Shown: piece by piece, positions 55,466-64,000 of the stretch
How the letters are laid out: the number at the start of each line of letters is the position of its first letter
Numbering within the stretch: position 1 is the first letter of the stretch
Assembly: GCA_015501055.1 (NCBI GenBank)
Contig: JADNYV010000153.1
Location: forward strand, 25,333 to 89,332
DNA: 64,000 nucleotides
Direction of reading: 5' to 3'
From: Mucidula mucida
Lineage: Eukaryota; Basidiomycota; Agaricomycetes; Agaricales; Physalacriaceae
Translations under genes and position numbers: made by a program
The notes under the pieces: model-generated
What the model was told of the DNA's origin: nothing
Databases searched by the model: none
The model's input: the letters and a program-made list of their open reading frames with translations, nothing else

Positions 55466-56718
55466 CATGTCCTCCGTCGCACAAGTGCTTCACATGTCGG
55501 ACGAAGACGTCACGAATACTGTCTCTGCTGACCGCAACTACTGGATTATTGTGATATTCACCTATGGGCTCTAACACAATGGTTTTCATATCTACTCTCC
55601 ACCGAATAGGTAGAAATCGACCTTTTCCACTGTGTTTACCCGCTGAACATGTTCGGTAGGTGCTCGCAATAAATGGTCTCCCCAGGGTGTCACTTTGACT
55701 GCTATCATGTGCGTGATATGGGCTTTGGCAACAGTGTTTATGGGCATCTCTTGGCATGGCATGGTTTCTACCTATGTTACTCATGGACAGTCTAGAGACT
55801 CTAGCCAAGCCTATATCCAGGCATATGGAGATGAGAACTGGTCTATGAAGCGACGAATCCTTACTGCCGTTTCTAAGACAGCAGTTGCGCTCAATGCAAT
55901 CCTGGCGGAGCTCATCAATGTCGGCAACCGTGACGATCGAGTCGTCTTAGTCCCACTGATGAATTGACAGATATGGAGATGCTGGGAGCTCTATCACCGG
56001 AACTGGCTAGTCGCAGGTCTTCCGCTGCTTTGTGTGCTCTGTGGATTGAGTGAGTGTTTTCATGTCCTTCGATAAAAATGGTTTACTCACGGTAGCTCGC
56101 AGTCAGCCATCTCATCAACATGGTTGTAGCCTATTCCACTGCACATCCCACATTCGTTTCTCCCAGCCAAGTAACGTGGAGCATCGTGTATTACACCATC
56201 ACAGCGTTCACCAATATCCTCACGACGTCTCTGATCATATTCCGGATCCTCTCGGTTGGCGGACTAGCCAGTGCGCGGACGTACCATGGCCTGCTCGAGA
56301 TCCTCGTCGAGTCTGCATTCCTCTATTCAGCGACGTACATCGTCTACCTCGTGCTATTTGTCGAGAATTGCTATGCATCGCATTGGAGCTATACGAATTG
56401 GTATGTGCAAGGACTGCTTAATGCGGTGACGGTGAGTCGCCACCCTTCGGGGGTGCTGATACTGAATACGAGCTTATCGGGGCTACGCAGGCTCTTGCGC
56501 CTACGATGATTATCGGCCGTGTTATGTCGGGTGGAGCGCGCCCGAATGACTGATGGACGCGTCCTTCGCTTCCGCATATGCGCTTCACGGTGCGGGATAT
56601 GGAGAAGAGTATCCGGTTTTGTCGTGCGCGTAGTATCAGCACGACATTGACAACGCTAGACATTGGCGAAGAAGGTTCGGTTCTAGTGATAGGAGGTTCA
56701 GGTGTTGGGCAGCGATGA
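55466..56718 (+). pseudogene. multi-pass membrane protein, right copy, broken
   Basis: Partner of 31569-32872. The start is at 55466 (MSSVAQVLHMSDEDVTNTVS). One extra A near 55575 turns FTYGLYTMVF into a stop (FTYGL*). The remaining exons match the left copy nearly base for base (SIVYYTITAFTNILTTSLII, FRILSVGGLASARTYHGLLE). The last exon has TGA at the NDSW position (near 56549). After it the tail reads STTLTTLDIGEEGSVLVIGG to 56718, the frame lost in the left copy. Confidence 0.7.
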
Positions 56719-56759
56719 GTGTTTCCTCTAGCTTATGTACTAGTCGAGGGTATACCTCA

Positions 56760-58034
56760 CTACAAGGTATGTAATGCTTCAAGATGTGTTCTACTGTTTT
56801 TTGAGTGAGAACGTAAGGTATGGACTTGGGTTCGCCTTTGAAAGAAGTTGCTACAAACATATGTTCAAGAAGGCCATTCGATTGAGTCAGTCTCTTCGGG
56901 TCCATCACAGCCTGATGCGCCTCCGAAACCACTGCCATCGGTTATACATACCCCCATGTAGTAATGCACTCCTTGGCGGTATCTCCATTGCCGGACAATT
57001 CAGAATGGTTTCTTGCAGCCTGGCCAAGAAGATAAACTCGCATTCGGCAACATGACGATCAAGGAAATTGGCCATAAAGGTCATAGCGCGCTTTAAATGA
57101 TCGCCATCTGTAAGGTTGAAGAATTTTTTGATGACAGACAGTGGTTCAGCTGAATGGACTCGTGAAATAGAAGGATCTACCTTCAGGTCCTGCAGTTCTC
57201 CGGAGAAAAAAAAATGGAAATATGCATGCTTTTGTCGCTGTGGATGAACGCGTTCATGGACTGCAAGTTCCCGCCCTGCGCAGGATCTAGTAGGCGAGCC
57301 AACTTCATGATACTGTTGTTTACTAAGAGCGAACGATAGTTTATATCTTCCGAATGGATATCCAAATCAACCATTCCGGCAATGATAAAGATCCCAGTCT
57401 GCTGCGCTCCGAAATCGCATTGTGGCGTACAACTGGTGCGCTCGTCGCCGCTAGCAAGCAAGATACGCACACCACCCGGCAGTCTAGGGCTCGGCAAGAA
57501 GTGTACCCTACGGTCAAGAATCAAGGCGAGGAATACCGGTCCCCAGGCTAGATCAAAACCTGGAAAAGGTGCGTTGAGGCGAAAATCTGCCGCGGTCTCG
57601 TTGGCGCGCGCGAACTGCTCTGTCTCTCTTACGCCCATTTGATATGCTGTAGCATCCCGGGTCCGTTCAGCGCCGGGTTCGTAAACATCTACTGGGTAGG
57701 GGTTTCTAGGCATGGTCAGGTATTGCACCTCCTCCGGAAGATGTTGGCGAAATTGCAGAGCTGGGCGACATCCATTCAAGGCGAGGTCTTGGAATTCACA
57801 GTGAGCATGGTTGTAGATTTGTGCGGTGAGGGCATCTGCGACAAGTACGTCGAAGGCTTCGTCTGGCGACATGGCACTGAGCGTTGATGGTGGAGACGAA
57901 AGTAGCGCAGAGTCGATCAGTCTCACTCGACGACGATCGGGATCAGCATGCGCGCCGCCGACCCATCGTCGCATTGAGCGGAGAACGGAAGGGAAATGGA
58001 CACTAGCGCACGAATCTGGTTGAAACGAAGTCAA
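56760..58034 (-). pseudogene. duplicated unknown gene, right copy
   Basis: Partner of 30467-31690. It is open from 58034, or from MSPDEAFDVLVADALTAQIY at 57872, through RQHLPEEVQYLTMPRNPYPV, TAYQMGVRETEQFARANET and GAQQTGIFIIAGMVDLDIH to HISIFFSPENCRT at 57183. There a T-run one base short of the left copy breaks the frame before the splice donor. The next exon (GDHLKRAMTFMANFLDRHV) is still recognisable at 56960-57100. Thus each copy carries a different single-base break. Family unknown. Confidence 0.5.
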
Positions 58035-58401
58035 GCAACAATATCCATATGCCAGATGGAAGGTGTTTCAATGTGTATCAGGCGCCTTCAAAGCGACTAT
58101 TGCTACGGCTTCCAAACGCTTCTTCCTCTTGGACCATTCTTTTACTTAAGATTTTCTCATCGCGGTTGTATGTGCATGTGGGGTCCTGTCCTAACTGGGC
58201 GAGGGCCAAGTTCTTGTATTATCATCCAAAGTCACGTATTCATACAAGCATGCTACCTCCATCACATATTAGTCTCAGCACCCATGTTCGGCGAAGGGCC
58301 AATCAAAGTCGTCGAGATTTCCGGCAAATTGGATCGACGCCCCAGATCCTCCAGCATACGTCACCTTGGGGTTATAGGTGAGCGCTTGCGACTGCACAAT
58401 G

Positions 58402-60720
58402 TCAAAAGATTGGTGGGGGTGCTGGTGTTGACCATAGTCCTGCACGCTGGGGCCGTGTAACAGTGGGATAGTCCGACCAACCGTCCGGTTTGTGACTGTC
58501 CAAAAGCCTCCCTAAAAATCTTGCGTACACTTTGGGTAGATGCTTCTCATCAATGGCAACAGAGGGCGATCCCAGCTGGTGTACCAGAGTTGCTATGAGA
58601 TTAAGGATCTCATCATCGTTGATACCTGTCCTGAACATTTGGTATTCCGGTGAAGAAGCTTGAGCAAGAAGCGGAAGCAAACGCGGCAAAAACGAAATAG
58701 TCATCTGGCGCGAATGGCATGTAGCCGGTGGGAATGAGCTCTTCCGTCATACACCTAACGACAGTCTTGGCGGAATCGAAACACTGCCAAATGTTCAACT
58801 GGACCTTTCCCGATAGATGCCAGAAAAATGACCCACCTTGTTGAAGAATACATCGTCTGATATCTGTATGCCCAACGAATAGGCCTGCTGAAAGCCAGAC
58901 GAGAAGATCACCAGGCGCGAATACGCCACCAAAAACGGTAGCAGCCGGCACCTCATCTGTGCCCCCAGATCACCTTCCTCATCGCACAAACGCCTCTTCC
59001 ACTCTTCCTCGAATGCTGTTAATTCCTCGTCGAATGGCGGTGTCAACATCTTAAAGTCAATCTCCCGCAAGTTCAACGTGCCGCTGCCTGCGCGCGCGAA
59101 CACCTCATCCTGGAACCGAGCAACAATGTGCCACAAGACCGTATACTCACGAATGGCCAAATTATACGTTCCCGTATTGGACGACTCAGCGCATCCATCA
59201 ATAACACGGTCATCCCAATCGTGGTTGGTTTGCCAAACTGAATCGCCATGCTGCGATCAAGGTTGAAGCAGAGCTGCCACACTCGTTGACGATTCAGCTG
59301 CTCCCTCTCCAGCTCGGGTGTCCTTGACTTAGTCGATGGCATCTGATGCAAGTTCAGGTCTGTCGCAATTCGAATCGCAAGACCTGCATACAGCCACGAG
59401 CGATCTTCCTCCCATGTTCGCGCAGGTATGGCGTAGGTAGCCATGAGAATGTATGCCTGACAAAGTTCAAGGCTCTTACATCCGTTAACAACGGCATTAG
59501 CAGCACTGTGTTAGCAAAGTGCATGGCGATGGGATAGACCCATGATTTGGAGAGATGATACCGAGAACTAATGGCGCATATGACCGTGAAAAGCACGGGA
59601 TCACGGGTGAATGTGGTTTGGGGAGTGTGCAAGGTGGGATCGAGGAGTGAAATGAAGGGGTTGATACGCTCATAGAAAATTTTGAAAAGCTCGTCAACAT
59701 TAGGGTGTGAGCAGGCCATGAGCAAGGATCTCGGGACGCTGGTCCAGAATCGTCGCACATGGATTTGTTACGGGGCCTACACAGATGAAGAATAAACAAG
59801 CAGGTCTGAAACCAATCTATGGTTGACAGACTAACCAGGCATGAAGTAGGTCTCATTCGCATTTTGACCATTTCACGATCTCCTACTTTGCTAGTTTTCT
59901 TCTTCACAATCTGATTTGAGGTACCGACGTTAGCTCTTTGGCCGAGCGGGAATCGTAGATCGGCCGGTGCTGTCTGGAGGTCACTCGAATGATGCGCAAA
60001 GATGGCGCGCAAGGCACGTTCCTGGTCAAGATCCTCCTGGTGGCCGCGGACATTTGGAAAATGTATCTTGTACAGGCTGTCAATTATGGCGTCCTGGTGA
60101 CGTAAGTGAGCAAGCAGGTCTTCTAGTTTGCTACAGGAGACCATGAGAATGTTTCAGAGCGAAATAGATAGTGCGCATACTAGGAGGATGTCCGCGATCT
60201 TTGAGTGTTTCCAATACAAACAAGGCCCTTTGACTCGCAGAACCGGCAAATGGCCTTTTTCGGCAGAAGCTCGCACTTGAGATCGCGTTTCTTGCACTGC
60301 TGACAGGTGGCCATTCTGTAAACGCATCAGCAAACATTCCAGTGGAAAGAAGGCGGCAACTGTAATCAACATGCAATATTACTGATTGCTGGAAGCCCTT
60401 ACCGTGTGGATAATATATCGGCTTAGCTGAGACGATGGATTGAGAAGCTGCAGGTAACTTAGTTAATGAAACACACAGAAGCCAAAATAAGACCACTGAC
60501 TTCGCTTTTGAGAAAGCCATGACTATCTTCGTTAGAACGCTGGACACCATCATCTTCTCGGGGACTTCCACTGGCCTCCGACGAAGACTGTTGACTATCG
60601 GAAGGCGGTGATGGCTGGATGAGGGAGGAACACCGAGGAAGAAGAAGACGAGGACGACGAGAAAGGTATGTATCCATCAAAGTAGGTTGATAGTCGTCTA
60701 TCTCCATTTATCCAAGAGAC
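58402..60720 (-). pseudogene. Zn2Cys6 fungal transcription factor, frameshifted
   Basis: The zinc cluster is at 60216-60305: CQQCKKRDLKC followed by CRFCESKGLVC, with spacing C2C6C8C2C6C. The nearest Met (60314) could be the start; an upstream exon (MEIDDYQPTLMDTYLSRR, 60707) is also possible. An intron leads to a coiled linker (YKLEDLLAHLRHQDAIIDSL). The fungal regulatory domain follows: DELFKIFYERINPFISLLDP, PVLFTVICAISSRYH, SWLYAGLAIRIATDLNLHQM and VWQLCFNLDRSMAIQFGKP. Later come EEWKRRLCDEEGDLGAQMR, CMTEELIPTGYMPFAPDDYF and EYQMFRTGINDDEILNLIAT, ending at 58402. Frame changes occur near 59870, 59705, 59478 and 59210. It was a nuclear DNA-binding activator in design; this copy may be dead. 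Confidence 0.7.
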
Positions 60721-60722
60721 CG

Positions 60723-61624
60723 TCACGGAGCGACTAAATATCTGCTTGAAGAGCTTATCGCGAATGGCGATACACAAACCGCGCGTGAAGACGCATTGGT
60801 TTCATAACCATACGTTGAAATGCCAGGTATCGGAAAGAGACGCGTCTCAACACCAATACTTGCGTCCCACGATGACCCCAACGACAGAGATCCCCCACCT
60901 AAACCGCCGGTGAAGAATTTCAAGGATACTTCTGTCGAGCTTTCGGGATGACAGAAAGCCGCCGCGCCCCATGAAAAGCATTTGTCGCATCCAGTAATAA
61001 GGTATAGTGTCCCAGAACAAGCCCTGCGACCTAAGGCGACGTTCACGTATTGGTACCACGACTTAGCGTGTTGAGCAGCATATTTCTCATAAACACTGCG
61101 GTTCTTAGCGTCATACCGGTTGGCACCGGAGGGTAGCATCAAGATGGCGGCCTGTGTCCGAGTGGTGCTGAATTCAATCCCAAAGCCGCCGCCAGCTAAT
61201 CCCCTATACATATCAATGAGTGACACGATGTAAAGCTGCATGGCGAAAATACACACGGAGCTTCTGCCGAGGCACCTACAGACAACGATCGCCGACTTAC
61301 GTCCGCGCTGGTAATGGCGGCTTGCGGTCTGTGCATAGGGAGGGTCCGACGAATCGGATTCACGCCGAGTTCGCATATAGGCAAAGGCACAAAGTCTGGC
61401 GGTACGCCTCCAGCGTTGACTGGGTGACCGGCATCGACGTGAACGTTGAAGATGAAATCGAAGCCTCCACCCGCAGTGAGCAGTCCAAGATCACCGATGG
61501 TCACGCCTTCTCGCTGATAATCGACAGGAAGGCCTGCGTCGGGTTCGGGAATCCAGAGGGGATATCCATGACCACTACGCATAAGGAGTTGTCGATAAGC
61601 GACATGAGCTCTAAGATCGGACAT
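60723..61624 (-). CDS. conserved agaricomycete protein of unknown function
   Basis: The start is at 61624 (MSDLRAHVAYRQLLMRSGHG). The conserved opening reads GYPLWIPEPDAGLPVDYQRE, GVTIGDLGLLTAGGGFDFIF and PVNAGGVPPDFVPLP. An intron with a gtaagt donor, near 61240-61305, leads to GGGFGIEFSTTRTQAAILML and PSGANRYDAKNRSVYEKYA, HAKSWYQYVNVALGRRACSG, TLYLITGCDKCFSWGAAAF and GGSLSLGSSWDASIGV, ending at 60723. The pattern 'YPLWxPEP ... GDVG ... AILxLPxGA ... SWYxYVN ... LYLITGCDKxxSWG' is a widely repeated mushroom family with no known function. It looks intact apart from the unsettled intron border. There is no counterpart in the left arm. Confidence 0.65.
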
Positions 61625-62164
61625 TGACGAAGGGGATGAAAGAAGGGATGTTGCTCATAGTTCAGCTTTTGAGTGATGCATATACAGCACAGAAGAAGCA
61701 TCGAGGGCACATGTCATGATGCTGTTCAATACGCCCTAGAATTTGATATCAGGCCAAAGCATCGCTTTCGACTAGGTTCATGCAGCTAACCGTCAGATCA
61801 TGGGGGATAAGAGTTGGGGAGTGATGATATGCATCACTACTGCTAGACGAGAGCCGTCGAGCGCGCATCGTCTCATAAGACTGATACGGGAACACGTATT
61901 ATGTCCATATGCCAGCGTTCGACTGGTGTAAACTCGACTCTCACCGGTGGGAGGTCTACAGAAGAATCAATCTTCAATGAGTGCAAGTAAAGTATACTAA
62001 ACGGAAATTTCTTTACCTGGGCGTCAGGTTTTACATGCGTTTGGATAGGAATTGGCGTGTGGAATGGAAGCCTACTTCGTGCCGAAGCGAGATTCTCTGA
62101 TCCACTGAATGGTTGAGTAGCAGTTGAACGTCACGGTGTAATAGTGTGGATGATAAGTAGGCGA
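61625..62164. other. intergenic, nothing recognised
   Basis: Spacer between the conserved unknown gene and the 3' end of gene X. Confidence 0.35.
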
Positions 62165-63520
62165 TTAGGCGAAAGGGGTAGACCGGGGAATGACACGAGC
62201 AATCCAGTCCGTTTCACCACCAAAACCACAACCGACCTCGTTCAGCCCATCCAACAAAACAGGTAATGTCCACTGGCAGGCATAGCCTCCAGGAAGGTTT
62301 TCGTCAGGCTCGGTGACTGGAGCATGTAACCGTGGTCCGGAACGATGAGACGTTCGTACAACGTTGGGAGATATTGGATGTAGCAGTCTATGTAACCGAG
62401 TGTGGGGACACTTGGAAATTTGAGATACATGCCGAAAGCATATCGGTATCGAGGTGGAGACCGCCGACTGGCCTGCAATAGACGCCGGTTGGATACACCT
62501 GGGAAGATCAGAGGCATGTTGGTGTTGACCTCTATTGACGTACCCAAGTATACAGCCTCTCTTTGCCATGAGACAGCAATATGATGCTGTTTCGCGAGAC
62601 TAGCAGCCAAAGTTAGGAAATTTGTGGTAAGAGGAAACTAAACCGCGTGGCAAAAAGCAACGACATCAGAAAAACACCAGATCTCTTGCGTTAACATACA
62701 TACCTGCGTTAGGCTCGTCATATTCGATGATCCAACATGTCGTCTTTCAAGATGAGCGCGAGCGCGTCCAAAGATATGCGGGCCTTCGTATGGAAGTTGT
62801 TCTGCGGTATAACGGGTGGTCTAGCCATTGTGTCTGCGGGAACTCTACAGCGTCGCTAACTGGTATGAGCTAAACCGAGACACGGAGCGATTCTACTCAC
62901 GTCTGCTCGTTGACATTCTGCCGAACCAAAGACGCATATAATACCGCGTCTCGTTACAATGGAGGACAAGCTTCGCATACACTGCACCGCCTGCCCTAAA
63001 GAGCATCACGCCCAACGACAGATAAGCAATTTCCTCTTTGAATAGATCCAATACGCCGTGCCGCGCGTAAGAATGTCGCGCAGCGTCTCTAAACCGTCCA
63101 TATTGCCCTCCGTCCGGAACATCGAACTGGCCATCAACGTCATCAAACCGAAAGCTTGTAGTACACCCGGTCGACGAAGCGCGATGCCCGCTGGCATCGC
63201 AGTATGCGCGCGATTGAGCAGCAGTGCAATCGTCCGTAGGAGTGAACAGGAAGTGAAGCAAAACGCATGAGAGAAGGAACGTCGGCGTGACCGTCGATAG
63301 ACAAGGCTGGGAGGTGGCGAGCTGAAATCCTTTCAGGCATTCCCGTTCTAGTAGAAGCTAGACTTCGTTCGAAGTCGATGACAGCAATAGCTGTTTGTAC
63401 AGCCCTGTTGGGACGGTGAGCTGCGCCGATAGAATGGCTGAAATCACACCTGTACCCGGTTGATTACTTCCAGTCAATGCCGTTGTCGTTGTCGTTGTCG
63501 CGGGCGGGTAGTCGGTCATG
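62165..63520 (-). CDS. gene X, hypothetical multi-exon protein
   Basis: The start is probably at 63520 (MTDYPPATTTTTTALTGSNQ). A frame change or intron near 63430 leads to AVQTAIAVIDFERSLAST and ARHLPALSIDGHADVPSLMR. Further exons carry HGVLDLFKEEIAYLSLGVML, KLVLHCNETRYYMRLWFGR, then HHIAVSWQREAVYLGTSIEV, MPLIFPGVSNRRLLQAS, GYIDCYIQYLPTLYERLIVP, EPDENLPGGYACQWTLPVL and GLNEVGCGFGGETDW, ending at 62165. The phrase DGHADVP recalls dipeptidases, but nothing else fits. A 5' fragment lies inverted at 29640-30017. Confidence 0.45.
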
Positions 63521-64000
63521 GTGGTGGGAGGTGACAAAGTGTAGATTTTCCCAGCATTCTTGTAGTTTTAAACAGCTAGGAGAAATATATACATCTGAGA
63601 CGCGCAACGATTGTGGGAGGAGGAAGAGAAAAGCGCCGCCGGCAAATGTACATCCATTATCATCTCACAAACACGCCGCTATAACACAGGCTTATTCAGG
63701 CAACTCACGAGAACAGGATATGTCGCTGTCTTCGCCCTCTATTCGTCGTGTAGTCTGGCGACTCAACGACCACTGCTGCCTGCCAACGGGTGGGTATAAA
63801 AACGGAAAGTGGTCATTATAGCGCTTTATAGCGGCAAAGAATACGCGTTCAAGATGTATTGTCTGGGTCTACGCGCCGCACAATGATACGTCTGCGATTT
63901 TCAAGTACATCCTTCTGATTGAGGCCATCTGCCAATCGCATTCCGGCTACAAGAATCGCGCGGCTTGGACCGGCGGTCCCACCTTCACATAGAAAGGACA

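Larger units (their letters stand above)
52608..64000. repeat. right arm of a large inverted duplication, continues past window
   Basis: Reverse-complement partner of 29470-35722. The inner end lies inside intron 1 of the second membrane-protein gene (homology stops at the 'gagcgatgtc' side). 58260-63341, holding the Zn2Cys6 gene, the conserved unknown and most of gene X, is absent from the left arm. Homology still holds at the window edge. Confidence 0.85.

Noticed and set aside
63140..63340. DGHADVP in gene X as a membrane dipeptidase (M19) metal site
   Set aside because: No second metal-binding or active-site motif follows and the rest of gene X does not resemble M19.
1..64000. Complete biosynthetic or defence gene cluster
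   Set aside because: The neighbouring genes (transporter, lipase, pectate lyase, kinases, transcription factor) include no core biosynthetic enzyme and no shared promoter signal, so I see no cluster.

Overview
The window looks like nuclear DNA of a filamentous basidiomycete, most likely an agaricomycete. Coding regions are broken by many short introns of about 45 to 65 bp with GT-AG or GC-AG ends. The gene families fit: FunK1-like kinases, the multi-pass membrane family with an 'ILSVGG' segment, class-3 lipase, PL1 pectate lyase, a Zn2Cys6 factor and a chromodomain Ty3/Gypsy element. I see no rRNA, tRNA or CRISPR array and no bacterial-style operon.

Layout. 1-6.4 kb: a small secreted protein gene, an MFS transporter, a small heat-shock protein with a strong heat-shock element, and two unrecognised genes. 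6.4-7.2 kb: a long inverted repeat and a MITE. 7.4-12.9 kb: two members (A, B) of an unrecognised paralogous family, diverged repeats and another unknown gene. 14.2-16.3 kb: a decayed class-3 lipase. 17.3 kb: a small secreted protein. 19.7-27.2 kb: an unknown gene whose last codons were hit by a complete LTR retrotransposon, 20637-27166, flanked by CATAC duplications. 27.8-28.7 kb: family member C. 29.5-35.7 kb: left arm of a large inverted duplication. 37.7-40.2 kb: an intact pectate lyase and a low-complexity RS/Pro-rich protein. 42-52.2 kb: three tandem kinase-like genes on the minus strand and a fourth on the plus strand. 52.6 kb to the window edge: right arm of the inverted duplication, which also carries a Zn2Cys6 factor gene, a conserved unknown and gene X.

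The main themes are duplication and decay. The inverted duplication places membrane-protein genes and an unknown gene face to face across about 17 kb, and the copies have decayed differently. The retroelement appears to be a self-priming chromovirus with a candidate -1 frameshift site. Many otherwise well-spliced genes carry single-base frameshifts, while the pectate lyase, the heat-shock gene and the RS/Pro-rich gene are clean. Whether these shifts are real or assembly errors is the largest uncertainty. All exon models were made by eye; identities and boundaries are approximate.
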